A stretch of DNA of 64,000 bases from DASQFQ01 sp963811595. GTDB lineage: Bacteria > Actinomycetota > Thermoleophilia > Solirubrobacterales > Solirubrobacteraceae. Below, one piece after another: positions 35,395-43,459 of this stretch (position 1 is its first letter; each line of letters opens with the position of its first letter). Location: assembly GCA_963811595.1 (NCBI GenBank), contig CAWERW010000015.1, positions 434,001 to 498,000 of the forward strand, in the 5' to 3' direction. Made by a program: the position numbers and the translations under genes. The notes beneath the pieces are model-generated. The model made no database searches. It worked only from the letters and a program-made list of their open reading frames with translations, and was not told where the DNA came from.

Positions 35395-37043
35395 AGCTCC
35401 TCGATCTCGGCCGCGTAGCGCAGCGCGATCGCGCGCCGCTTGAGCTTCAGCGTCGGGGTCAGCTCCTCGCCGCCCGGCTGCCACTCGGCCGGCAGGATCG
35501 CGAAGCGCTTGACCCGCTCGACGCGCCCGAGCCCGGCGTTGGCCGCCTCCACCGCGGCCGCGATCGCGGAGCGCACCTCGGGGTGGGTGCTGAGCGCCGT
35601 GACCGACGCGTCGTCGAGGCCGTGCCCGGTCGCGAACTCGACCGCGGCGTCGGGGTCGAGCGCGATCAGCGCGGTCACGTAGGCGCGGCGGTCGCCGATC
35701 GCGGCGGCGTGGCCGATCAGCGGCGAGGCCGCCACGAGCCGGGTCTCGATGTTCGCCGGGGAGAGGTTCTTGCCGCCCGCGGTGACGATGAGCTCCTTCT
35801 TGCGGTCGACGATCGCGACGTAGCCGTCGGCGACGTGGGCGACGTCGCCGGTGTGCAGCCAGCCGTCGGCGTCGATCGCTTCGGCGGTGGCGGCGGGGTC
35901 GTCGCGGTAGCCGCGCATCACGGTCGGGCCGCGGACGAGCAGCTCGCCGTCGGCGGCGAGATCGATTTCGACGCCCGGCAGCGCGGTCCCGCACGTGCCG
36001 GCGCGGATCGCGTCGGGCGGGTTCGCGATCGTCGCGCCCGCGGTCTCCGACATCCCCCACGCCTCGGCGATCGGGAGCCCGAGCGCCTCGAACGAGCGCA
36101 GGACGTCGATCGGCATCGGGGCGGCGCCGCCGCCCAGGTGCTCGGCGGCGTCGAGCCCGATTCGCGCGGCCGCGTCCTCTCCGATCCCCTGGACCGCGTC
36201 GTGCAGCTTCTCCCAGATCCGCGGCACCGCGCCGAAGATCGTCGGCCGCACGCCGGGGAGCTGGAAGATCACCGTGCGCAGGTCGGCGACCGACGTGATC
36301 GTGAAGCCGAGCGTCAGCGAGGCGCCCCAGTGGCTCGACCAGCGGTCGACGACGTGGGCGGTGGGCAGGTAGGAGATCGCCCGCCCGCCCGGCGTCACCG
36401 GGTAGCGCTCCCACCACGCGCGGCACTCGGCCAGCGCGTTGGCGTGCGTGAGCTCGACGCCCTTCGGCGGGCCGGTCGTGCCCGACGTGTAGATGATCGC
36501 GGCGAGGTCGTCCCGCCCCACCGCCCGCCAGGTCTCGGCGAAGCGGAAGGCGCTCGAGCCGGTGCCCTCGAGCTCGGCGAGGCTGATGATGTGGTCGTCG
36601 GCGCCGTCGAGCTGGACGAGGTGCGCGACCTGCGGGGCGTGGCGGCGGGCGGCCTGCACGGTCTCCAGGAAGTGGCGCTCGGTGACGACCACACGGCACC
36701 CGGCGTTGCGGAACTGGTGGGCGGCCTGCTCGGGCGTGCTCGTGCTGTAGACCGAGAACGGCACCGCGCCGAGGTGCAGCACGGCGGTGTCGACGAGGTG
36801 GAACTCGGGGCGGTTGACCAGCATCAGCCCGACCGTGTCGCCGCGCTCGACGCCGAGCGCCGCGAGCCCGCCGGCGATCGCCTCGACCCGTTCGGCGTAC
36901 TCGCGCCACGTGATCGCGACGCCGTCCCCGGGGGTGCGCAGCGCGACGTCGTCGGGGCGCTCGGCGACGGTCAGCTGGAACGCGTGGGAGAGCGTCGGCG
37001 CGTCGAGTGCCGGCGGGCGCGCCGCGGCGACCGGGAGCTCCAT
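35343..37043 (-). CDS. Long-chain fatty acid--CoA ligase (AMP-forming)
   Basis: A 566-residue acyl-activating enzyme, slightly shorter than FadD15-type proteins (about 600). The P-loop is AIIYTSGTTGPPKGVELTHA. YLPTAHVVDRW, GGAAPMPIDVLRSFEALGLP, EAWGMSETAG, WLHTGDVAHVADGYVAIVDR and KKELIVTAGGKNLSPANIE follow, and TPTLKLKRRAI contains the catalytic Lys region. It makes acyl-CoA for lipid synthesis or beta-oxidation and could work with the acyl-CoA dehydrogenases at 61127-63291 (inference). Its 3' end overlaps DUF4235 antisense. Confidence 0.93.
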   Translation of the reverse strand: MELPVAAARPPALDAPTLSHAFQLTVAERPDDVALRTPGDGVAITWREYAERVEAIAGGLAALGVERGDTVGLMLVNRPEFHLVDTAVLHLGAVPFSVYSTSTPEQAAHQFRNAGCRVVVTERHFLETVQAARRHAPQVAHLVQLDGADDHIISLAELEGTGSSAFRFAETWRAVGRDDLAAIIYTSGTTGPPKGVELTHANALAECRAWWERYPVTPGGRAISYLPTAHVVDRWSSHWGASLTLGFTITSVADLRTVIFQLPGVRPTIFGAVPRIWEKLHDAVQGIGEDAAARIGLDAAEHLGGGAAPMPIDVLRSFEALGLPIAEAWGMSETAGATIANPPDAIRAGTCGTALPGVEIDLAADGELLVRGPTVMRGYRDDPAATAEAIDADGWLHTGDVAHVADGYVAIVDRKKELIVTAGGKNLSPANIETRLVAASPLIGHAAAIGDRRAYVTALIALDPDAAVEFATGHGLDDASVTALSTHPEVRSAIAAAVEAANAGLGRVERVKRFAILPAEWQPGGEELTPTLKLKRRAIALRYAAEIEELYASGSGRFSPGQAPVR

Positions 37044-37057
37044 GCCGCGACCCTAAC

Positions 37058-37363
37058 TCAACCTCCGCCGCGGAGCACGAAGCCGCGCTCGGCCAGCGTG
37101 GCGAGCTGGTCCTCGAAGCGGCCGAAGTCGCGCTGGAGCAGTGCGTCGAGCGGGCGGCCGGCGGGACCCTCGCGGCGCACCCAGCGCCGCAGCACGGGCG
37201 CGCCGGCCTGCTCCTCCGCCTCGGCCAGCAGGTCGAGCAGGATCGGCAGCTCGGGCCGGTGGTCGAGATCGCCGCCGACGACCTCGAGCGGGTCGGCGTC
37301 GAGCACGACCAGCAGCTCGTCGTCGTCGAGCCCGAGCAGCTCCTGCAGGCGCGCGGCGCTCAG
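37058..37363 (-). CDS. Small acidic protein coupled to prs, CTG start
   Basis: A 101-residue protein. CTG at 37363 overlaps the prs stop as CTGA and gives MSAARLQELLGLDDDELLVV followed by a compact acidic domain (PELPILLDLLAEAEEQ, RDFGRFEDQLATLAERGF). The only other canonical start in frame is an internal GTG after about 18 residues, or far upstream inside prs. The N-terminal helix looks like a helix-turn-helix end or dimer helix. I cannot name the family. Confidence 0.65.
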   Translation of the reverse strand: MSAARLQELLGLDDDELLVVLDADPLEVVGGDLDHRPELPILLDLLAEAEEQAGAPVLRRWVRREGPAGRPLDALLQRDFGRFEDQLATLAERGFVLRGGG

Positions 37364-38430
37364 AAGAGCTGGTTCTCGCCGCCGAACACCTCGGACACGG
37401 AGTCGTCGGTGAAGATGCGGCGGATCGAGTCCGTGAGCAGGTCGGCGCAGGAGAGGACGCGGACGTTGTCCGGCGCGCCGGGGAGCGTCGGGATCGTGTC
37501 GGTGACGACGATCTGCTCGAAGTTCGCCGACGCGAGGTTCTCGTACGTGCCCTCGCTGAACACCGCGTGGGTGGCGGCGGCGTAGACGCGCGCGGCGCCC
37601 TCGTCGATCACGGTCTGGGCGGCTGCCTTGAGCGTGCCGGCGGTGCCGATCATGTCGTCGACGATGACGGCGGTCTTGCCGGCGACCTCGCCGATGACGT
37701 AGCCGATCTCGGCGACCTGCTGGGCGGGGCGCTCCTTGTTGAGGATCGCCAGCTCGGCCCCGATCTTCGACGCGAAGTTCTTGGCCAGCTTCACGCGGCC
37801 GGCGTCGGGCGAGACGACCACGAGGTCCTCGAGCCCCAGGTCGGAGAAGTACTGCGTGAGCATGAACAGCGCGGTCATGTGGTCGACCGGCTTGGAGAAG
37901 AAGCCCTGGATCTGGCCCGCGTGGAGGTCCATCGTCAGCACGCGGTCGGCGCCCGCCGACTCGAGCGCGCGGGCCACGAGGCGGGCGGAGATCGGCTCGC
38001 GCGGGGACGACTTCTTGTCCTGGCGCGAGTAGCCGAACCACGGCGACACGGCGATCACGCGGTGGGCGGAGGCGCCGACCGCCGCGTCGATCATCAGCAG
38101 CAGCTCCATCAGCGAGTCGTTCGGCGTCATGCCGGTGGCGGAGTTGCCGCACGTCGGCTGGACGATGAAGACGTCGGCGCCGCGGATCGACTCCTGGTAG
38201 CGGCAGTAGACCTCGCCGTCGGCGAACGTCTTGAGCGTCACGCCGCCGAGATCGACCCCCAGCTTGCTCCCGATGCGCGCCGCCAGCCCGGGGTTCGCGC
38301 GGCCCGAGAACAGCATCAGCCGCTTGCCGTACGCAAGCTCCAGCGAGGTGGCCGGGAGGGGGTGTGAGTCCAGCGCGCTCACCGCAGAGCGGAGTGTACG
38401 CGCGGGTGCCGACGTAGCGTCGACGGTCAC
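37360..38430 (-). CDS. prs: Ribose-phosphate pyrophosphokinase
   Basis: A 356-residue PRPP synthetase making phosphoribosyl pyrophosphate from ribose 5-phosphate and ATP. Motifs: LKTFADGEVYCRYQESIRGA, VIAVSPWFGYSRQDKK, TMDLHAGQIQGFF, VVSPDAGRVKLAKNFA and the PRPP loop VIVDDMIGTAGTL. An extra 25-30 residues precede the usual start; GTG at 38430 was kept because it overlaps the glmU stop as GTGA. glmU-prs coupling is normal in actinobacteria. A further small gene is coupled downstream. Confidence 0.97.
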   Translation of the reverse strand: MTVDATSAPARTLRSAVSALDSHPLPATSLELAYGKRLMLFSGRANPGLAARIGSKLGVDLGGVTLKTFADGEVYCRYQESIRGADVFIVQPTCGNSATGMTPNDSLMELLLMIDAAVGASAHRVIAVSPWFGYSRQDKKSSPREPISARLVARALESAGADRVLTMDLHAGQIQGFFSKPVDHMTALFMLTQYFSDLGLEDLVVVSPDAGRVKLAKNFASKIGAELAILNKERPAQQVAEIGYVIGEVAGKTAVIVDDMIGTAGTLKAAAQTVIDEGAARVYAAATHAVFSEGTYENLASANFEQIVVTDTIPTLPGAPDNVRVLSCADLLTDSIRRIFTDDSVSEVFGGENQLF

Positions 38431-39806
38431 CGCTCTTTGCGAGGAGCGCGCTCGGCGTAGCCCTCGATGTTGCGCTGTCGCTCGCGCGCGATCCCCAACG
38501 CGCCGGGAGGGACATCGTCGGTGATCACCGAGCCGGCGCCGGTGTAGGCGCCGTCGCCGACCTTGACGGGGGCGACGAACGAGGTGTGAACGCTGACCTT
38601 GACGCCCGCCCCGATCGTGGTGCGGTGCTTGTTGGCGCCGTCGTAGTTGGCGGTGATCGTGCCGGCGCCGACGTTGGAGCCCGCGCCGATGTCGGCGTCG
38701 CCGATGTAGGAGAGGTGCGGCACCTTCGTGCCCTCGCCGACCTGGGAGTTCTTGATCTCCACGAACGTGCCGGCCTTGGCGCCGTCGTGCAGATGGGCCT
38801 TGGGCCGCAGGTAGGCGAACGGGCCGACGGAGACGCCGCTGCCGAGCTCGGCCTCCTGCAGGTAGGAGTGGACGATCCGGGTGTCGTCGCCGGCCGTCGT
38901 GTCGATCAGCGTCGTCAGCGGGCCGATCTCGCAGCGCTCGCCGATGCGCGTCGCGCCGCGCAGGAACGTGCCGGGCTCGACGATCGTGTCGCGGCCGATC
39001 TCGACGCCCGCGTCGATCAGCGTCGAGGCCGGGTCGACGATCGTGACCCCGGCGAGCCCGTGGGCGCGGTGGATCCGCTCCTGGGCGAGCCGGCGGACGT
39101 GGGCGAGCTCGACGCGGCTGTTGACGCCGAGCGTGAGCGTCGCGTCGGTGACGACGTGGGCGCCGACGTCCTTGCCGCCGGCGCGCAGCAGCGGCAGAAC
39201 GTCAGGGAGGTAGAGCTCGCCCTGCGCGTTGTCGGAGGTCAGCGAGCCGAGCGCGCCGAGCAGGTCGCCGCCGCGGAACGCGTAGATGCCCGTGTTGACC
39301 TCGCGGATCGCCTCCTCCTCCGGCGTGGCGTCGCCGGGCTTCTTCGTCTCCACCACGCGCTCGACGCTGCCGTCGGACGCGCGCACCACGCGCCCGTAGC
39401 CGCTGGGGTCTTCGAGCTCCATCGTCGCCATCGTGGCCGCGGCGCCGCTCTCCTCGTGGGCGCGCGCGAGCGCCGTGATCGCGTCGGCGGTGATGAGCGG
39501 GACGTCGCCGTAGAGGACGAGGACGGTGTCGTCCTCGCCGATGTGGTCAGCGGCGGAGCGGACGGCGTCGCCGGTGCCGTTGGGCTCCTGCTGGATGGCG
39601 ATCTCGACGCCCTCGGGCAGCGCGCCGTCGAGCGGTCGCTCCGGGCCGTCGACGACGACGACCCGCCCGGCGCCGGCCTCGCGCGCGGCCGCGATCGGCC
39701 ATTCGATCATCGGCCGCCCGCAGAGCGGATGCAGCACCTTCGGAGTCGCGGACTTCATGCGCGTGCCCTCGCCGGCGGCGAGGATCAGCACGGTGGGAGC
39801 GGGCAC
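38427..39806 (-). CDS. glmU: Bifunctional GlmU (uridyltransferase/acetyltransferase)
   Basis: A 459-residue GlmU making UDP-N-acetylglucosamine for peptidoglycan. The N-terminal nucleotidyltransferase begins VLILAAGEGTRMKSATPKVL. YGDVPLI and the linker VELAHVRRLAQERI follow. The C-terminal left-handed beta-helix contains LSYIGDADIGAGSNVGAGTI and TIGAGVKVSVHTSFVAPVKV. GTG at 39806 was chosen because longer readings run into the tRNA-Gln gene on the other strand. The length matches E. coli GlmU (456). Confidence 0.97.
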   Translation of the reverse strand: MPAPTVLILAAGEGTRMKSATPKVLHPLCGRPMIEWPIAAAREAGAGRVVVVDGPERPLDGALPEGVEIAIQQEPNGTGDAVRSAADHIGEDDTVLVLYGDVPLITADAITALARAHEESGAAATMATMELEDPSGYGRVVRASDGSVERVVETKKPGDATPEEEAIREVNTGIYAFRGGDLLGALGSLTSDNAQGELYLPDVLPLLRAGGKDVGAHVVTDATLTLGVNSRVELAHVRRLAQERIHRAHGLAGVTIVDPASTLIDAGVEIGRDTIVEPGTFLRGATRIGERCEIGPLTTLIDTTAGDDTRIVHSYLQEAELGSGVSVGPFAYLRPKAHLHDGAKAGTFVEIKNSQVGEGTKVPHLSYIGDADIGAGSNVGAGTITANYDGANKHRTTIGAGVKVSVHTSFVAPVKVGDGAYTGAGSVITDDVPPGALGIARERQRNIEGYAERAPRKER

Positions 39807-39842
39807 CGTCGCATCGTAGTATCGGGCGGCACGCGGAGCCTT

Positions 39843-39914
39843 TGGGGGGTGGTGTAATCGGCAGCACAGGGCTCTTTGGAAGCCCGAGTCCCGGTTCAAG
39901 TCCGGGCCCCCCAG
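39843..39914 (+). tRNA. tRNA-Gln (anticodon UUG)
   Basis: A 72-base tRNA. The acceptor arm TGGGGGG pairs with CCCCCCA, and the discriminator is G. The U1-A72 pair is typical of glutamine tRNAs. The anticodon arm GGGCT-CTTTGGA-AGCCC gives TTG, which reads CAA. The T arm contains GGTTCAAGTCC. CCA is not encoded. glmU is divergent on one side, and an HNH endonuclease gene starts 34 bases downstream. Confidence 0.96.
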
Positions 39915-39947
39915 TCCTCGGACCTCGTCCGACCTGGATGCGAACAT

Positions 39948-40688
39948 GTGTTCGTGTCACGAGGTGGACCGAGCTACTCCGAAAGTCAGGCCCGGGAAGC
40001 AATTGCCGCGTCACTGTCCTACGCCGAAGCGCTGCGCCGCCTCGGCATGCGCGCGGCCGGAGGCAATTGGAAGACGCTCCGCCGATACGCCACGGAGGTG
40101 TGGCACATCCCGGTCGGCCACTTCGATCCCGCCGCGGCTCGCCGCGCAGCGCTCGTGCGCGAGCCGGTCCCGCTCGAAGCGATCCTCGTCGAGGACTCGT
40201 CGTTCAGCCGCAGCCATCTCAAGAAGCGCCTCTACGCGGCCGGCATCAAGCGCCGCGAGTGCGAGATGTGTGGCCAGACGGAGCTCTGGCGCGGTCGCCA
40301 GATGTCGCTGATCCTCGATCACGTGAACGGAGTCGGTACCGACAACCGGATCGAGAATCTCCGGATCGTGTGCCCGAACTGCGCGGCCACGCTCGACACG
40401 CACTGCGGGCGCAACAAGCGCCTCCTCCGTGCCTGTGTGGTCTGCGATGAGGCGTTCCGCGCCGCGTCCCCCGGTCAGCGGCACTGCTCGCACAGTTGCG
40501 GGGGTCGGTCGGCGGCCAGCCTCGAGGCGGCGCTGGCGACGAGACGAGTCGAGCGGCCGCCCTACAAGCAGCTGTTGCGCGAGATCCGGGAGACGAGCTG
40601 GGCTGCGGTCGGGCGCAAGTACGGCGTGTCCGACAACGCGGTGCGGAAGTGGGTTCGGTGGTACGAGACGGAGCTGGAGGCCGTGTGA
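39948..40688 (+). CDS. HNH endonuclease-like protein
   Basis: About 246 residues from GTG at 39948 (GTG at 39954 is also possible; an earlier ATG lies inside the tRNA). The N-terminal helix-turn-helix-like part SYAEALRRLGMRAAGGNWKT is followed by a CxxC-containing HNH domain: CEMCGQTELWRG, LILDHVNGVGTDNRIENL, IVCPNCAATLDTHCGRN. A second Cys cluster follows (CVVCDEAFRA, CSHSCGG), then a C-terminal helix-turn-helix (WAAVGRKYGVSDNAVRKWV). This combination is typical of free-standing, phage-type HNH nucleases. Its place next to a tRNA suggests acquisition. Confidence 0.82.
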   Translation: MFVSRGGPSYSESQAREAIAASLSYAEALRRLGMRAAGGNWKTLRRYATEVWHIPVGHFDPAAARRAALVREPVPLEAILVEDSSFSRSHLKKRLYAAGIKRRECEMCGQTELWRGRQMSLILDHVNGVGTDNRIENLRIVCPNCAATLDTHCGRNKRLLRACVVCDEAFRAASPGQRHCSHSCGGRSAASLEAALATRRVERPPYKQLLREIRETSWAAVGRKYGVSDNAVRKWVRWYETELEAV

Positions 40689-40691
40689 GGC

Positions 40692-41054
40692 TCAGTCCTG
40701 CTTGTGCAGGACGTACCACTCCACGAAGCTCGAGCAGCGGCCGTCGGCGGCGAACTCCAGCTCGTAGAGGTTGGAGAAGACCTTGCCGCTGGCGTAGCGC
40801 GTCTCGCCCTTCGCGATCGCGCGGTCGCCGTCGATCAGCGCGGGCGCGTAGCTGGCCTGCCACGAACCCGGCTCGTCGGGCTCCGCGACCCACGACTCGA
40901 GGATCGCGTCGGCGCCTTCGAGCGGTGTGCTGTAGGGCTCGTAGGCGTAGCGCGCGTCGTCGGTGAAGAGGGCGCGGATGGCCGCGGGTTCGTAGCTGCG
41001 CCACGCCGCGATGTAGTCCTCGCACCAGCGCTGGACGTGCTCAGGCGTCACCAT
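40692..41054 (-). CDS. SnoaL/ketosteroid isomerase-like NTF2-fold protein
   Basis: A 120-residue cone-shaped NTF2-like protein. It begins HVQRWCEDYIAAWRSYEPAA and IRALFTDDARYAYEPYSTPL, the family pattern. GADAILESWV and CSSFVEWYVLHKQD complete the fold. Such proteins are isomerases, hydrolases or binding proteins; no catalytic residue set points to one. It is divergent from the acetyltransferase at 41067 with 12 bases between and convergent with the HNH gene. Confidence 0.85.
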   Translation of the reverse strand: MVTPEHVQRWCEDYIAAWRSYEPAAIRALFTDDARYAYEPYSTPLEGADAILESWVAEPDEPGSWQASYAPALIDGDRAIAKGETRYASGKVFSNLYELEFAADGRCSSFVEWYVLHKQD

Positions 41055-41066
41055 GGAGGCGAGTCT

Positions 41067-41576
41067 ATGGCGACGATCCGCCCCGAGCGGCCGGAGGACG
41101 CCGACGGCGCGCGCGCCGTCCACGAGCGCGCGTTCGGGGCGGACTCGGGCGAGGCGGAGCTGGTCGAGGCGCTGCGGGCGGACGGCGCTCACGTGCCGGA
41201 GCTGTGCCTCGTGGCGATCGAGGGCGAGACCGTCGCCGGCCACGTCTTCTACAGCCGCGCGCGGCTCGCCTCCGGGCACGAGGTGCTCGCGCTCGCCCCG
41301 ATGGCGGTGCTGCCCGAGCGCCAGCGCGCCGGGGTGGGCTCGCGGCTGGTCGAGGCGTCGCTGCGCCGCGCGGCCGACACGCCGTTCCCGCTCGTCGTCG
41401 TGCTGGGCCACCCCGAGTACTACCCGCGCTTCGGCTTCGTGCCGGCCGCCGAGTACGGCGTGCTCGCGCCGTGGGAGGTGCCGTCCGAGGCGTGGATGGT
41501 GCACCTGCTGCCCGCCTACGACCAGGCGGCACGCGGCGTCGTGACGTACGCGGAGGCCTTCGACGCCGTCACCTGA
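41067..41576 (+). CDS. GNAT N-acetyltransferase (YhbS-like)
   Basis: A 169-residue acetyltransferase. MATIRPERPEDADGARAVHE starts the fold, LALAPMAVLPERQRAGVGSR is the acetyl-CoA loop, and VVLGHPEYYPRFGFVPAAEY is typical of the YhbS subfamily. ATG at 41067 was chosen; longer upstream frames are antisense to the NTF2-like gene. The substrate is unknown. Confidence 0.92.
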   Translation: MATIRPERPEDADGARAVHERAFGADSGEAELVEALRADGAHVPELCLVAIEGETVAGHVFYSRARLASGHEVLALAPMAVLPERQRAGVGSRLVEASLRRAADTPFPLVVVLGHPEYYPRFGFVPAAEYGVLAPWEVPSEAWMVHLLPAYDQAARGVVTYAEAFDAVT

Positions 41577-41587
41577 TCCGCCCGTCC

Positions 41588-41611
41588 CGCCAGGGGCTAC
41601 CGGCCCTGGCG
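41588..41611 (+). terminator. Hairpin after the GNAT gene
   Basis: CGCCAGGG and CCCTGGCG form a perfect 8-base stem with an 8-base loop, starting 11 bases after the acetyltransferase stop and 32 bases before the next start. There is no T-run. Its place between two plus-strand genes fits a terminator. Confidence 0.4.
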
Positions 41612-41643
41612 ACCGGATTCCGGCGCTACAGTCAGCGCCGCTG

Positions 41644-43383
41644 ATGCGCGCCCGCCTCCTCGCCGCCGCCCTCGGGGCGGCCCTCCTCGCGGGTTCCGCT
41701 CCGGGCATCGCCCACGCCGGCGATCCGATCATGCCGCTGTCGGAGCTGCGCGCCGGCATGCGCTGCACGGCCTACTCGGTCATCCGCGGGACGGAGATCA
41801 GCGCGTTCGACGCCGAGATCGTCGACGTCGTCTCCGGCGACGCGTCGGCCAACGACGGGCCGCGGATCCTCGTCCGCCTGGCCGGCGAGGCGGTCGACCG
41901 CACCGGCGTCGGCCCCGGCTTCTCCGGCTCGCCGATCTACTGCGACGGGCGCAACGCCGGCGCGATCTCGGAGTCGATCGGCGAGTACGGCGGCAAGACC
42001 GTGCTCGCCACGCCGATCGAGGAGATCCTGGCCAACCCGCCCGACGCGCCGCGCGGCAAGCCGGTCGCGCGCAGCTCACGGGTCGGGCGTGTGCTGCCGC
42101 TCGCGGCGCCGCTGACCGTCTCAGGCCTCGACCGCGGGCTCGCCGCCGCCCTGACCCGCGCGGGCAGCACGAGCCGGCGCCGCCAGGTCCTCGCCGCCCC
42201 CGCGATGCCGCTGACCCCGTTCCCCGCGAGCCCGCCGCGTCCCGGCTCGGCGATGAGCGTCGGCTACTCCTCCGGTGACCTCGCCGTCGGCGCGGTCGGC
42301 ACAGTGGCCTACGTCGACGGCGACCGCGTGTGGGGCTTCGGCCACCCGTTCGAGAACTCCGGCCTGCGCGCGCTGCTGCTCCAGGACGCCTACGTCTACA
42401 CGGTCATCTCGAACCCCAACGCCGGCGACGACACCGGCTCGACCTACAAGCTCGCCGCCGTCGGGCACGACCTCGGAACGATCTCCAACGACGCCACCGC
42501 GGCGGTCGTCGGCCGCTCCGGCGCGACCCCGCCCACCATCCCCGTGCGCGTCTTCAGCCACGACGAGGACACGGGAGAACGCGCCGTGCTGGGCTCGCAG
42601 GTCGTCGACGAGACCGACGCCGGCACGCCGACCGGCGGCTCCGCGCTCAGCTTCGTGGCGCCGCTCGCGATCGCCCAGGGCGCCTCGGCGATCCTGCGCA
42701 GCGCCCCCGGCAAGCTGAGCGGCACGGTCTGCATCCAGATCAGGCTGCGCGAGCGCAAGCGCCCGCTGCGCTTCTGCAACCGCTACGTCTCCGCGATCGC
42801 GCCGTCCGACCCCGAGGCGGGCGCCAACATCGTCGCCGCGGGCGGCGCCTCCGACGCGCTGTCGGCGATCACGGAGCTCGACGAGTACAAGCCGCGCGCG
42901 CTCCACGTCACCGAGCTCGCGGCCCGCGTCAAGCTGCAGCGCGGCCTGCGCCAGGCGTTCATCCGCTCCGTCGAGCTGCCGCGGCGCGTGCGGCCCGGCC
43001 GCCGCGTCCGCGCGCGCCTGCACCTGCAGGTCGTCCGCGGCCCGCGCATCACCCGCACGTTCCGCCTGCGCATCCCGAGCGGGCTCGACCGCGGCCGGCG
43101 CTCGCTGACGTTCCTGGGCCGCGACGTCGACGACCCCGACTCCGACCTGTTCGGCGCGCTCGTCGAGACGATCACGATCGGCGGCGACGACGAGGGCGAC
43201 TCCGCCGGGCGCTACGGCCCGCGCACGATCGAACAGCTCGCCGAGCGGATCGAGGACCTCGGCCGCTACGACGGCGTGCGCCTGCGCGCCGGCGGCGTGC
43301 GCACGCGCGCCTATCGCGACGCCGACCTGCGGATCTCCGGCCGCGCGACGGCCACCGTGCGCGTCGTGCGCAAGCGCCGCTAG
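41644..43383 (+). CDS. Secreted SpoIVB-type S55 peptidase domain protein
   Basis: A 579-residue exported protein with a signal peptide (AAALGAALLAGSAPGIAHA). The S55 domain shows GMRCTAYSVIRGTEISAFDA, the nucleophile loop GVGPGFSGSPIYCDGRNAGA (S94 by comparison with SpoIVB GMSGSP) and VWGFGHPFENSGLRALL. The last 250 residues are basic and beta-rich, with many Arg. SpoIVB cleaves SpoIVFA during sporulation, but no spore genes are present; a relative in a non-sporulating organism may cleave envelope proteins (inference). Confidence 0.88.
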   Translation: MRARLLAAALGAALLAGSAPGIAHAGDPIMPLSELRAGMRCTAYSVIRGTEISAFDAEIVDVVSGDASANDGPRILVRLAGEAVDRTGVGPGFSGSPIYCDGRNAGAISESIGEYGGKTVLATPIEEILANPPDAPRGKPVARSSRVGRVLPLAAPLTVSGLDRGLAAALTRAGSTSRRRQVLAAPAMPLTPFPASPPRPGSAMSVGYSSGDLAVGAVGTVAYVDGDRVWGFGHPFENSGLRALLLQDAYVYTVISNPNAGDDTGSTYKLAAVGHDLGTISNDATAAVVGRSGATPPTIPVRVFSHDEDTGERAVLGSQVVDETDAGTPTGGSALSFVAPLAIAQGASAILRSAPGKLSGTVCIQIRLRERKRPLRFCNRYVSAIAPSDPEAGANIVAAGGASDALSAITELDEYKPRALHVTELAARVKLQRGLRQAFIRSVELPRRVRPGRRVRARLHLQVVRGPRITRTFRLRIPSGLDRGRRSLTFLGRDVDDPDSDLFGALVETITIGGDDEGDSAGRYGPRTIEQLAERIEDLGRYDGVRLRAGGVRTRAYRDADLRISGRATATVRVVRKRR

Positions 43384-43459
43384 CGCAAAGCGCGCAACCC
43401 CTCCTCACCAGAGCCGTTCGAGAGAGTGGTTCCATTCTCCAGACCCCAAGGGGGTTGCC

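Noticed and set aside
37058..38515. 485-residue open frame covering prs in another frame
   Set aside because: Only the last 101 residues look like protein; the rest is an out-of-frame reading of prs.
39843..40688. Integrated prophage or genomic island at tRNA-Gln
   Set aside because: Only one HNH gene is present; no integrase, no phage genes and no repeated tRNA end were seen.
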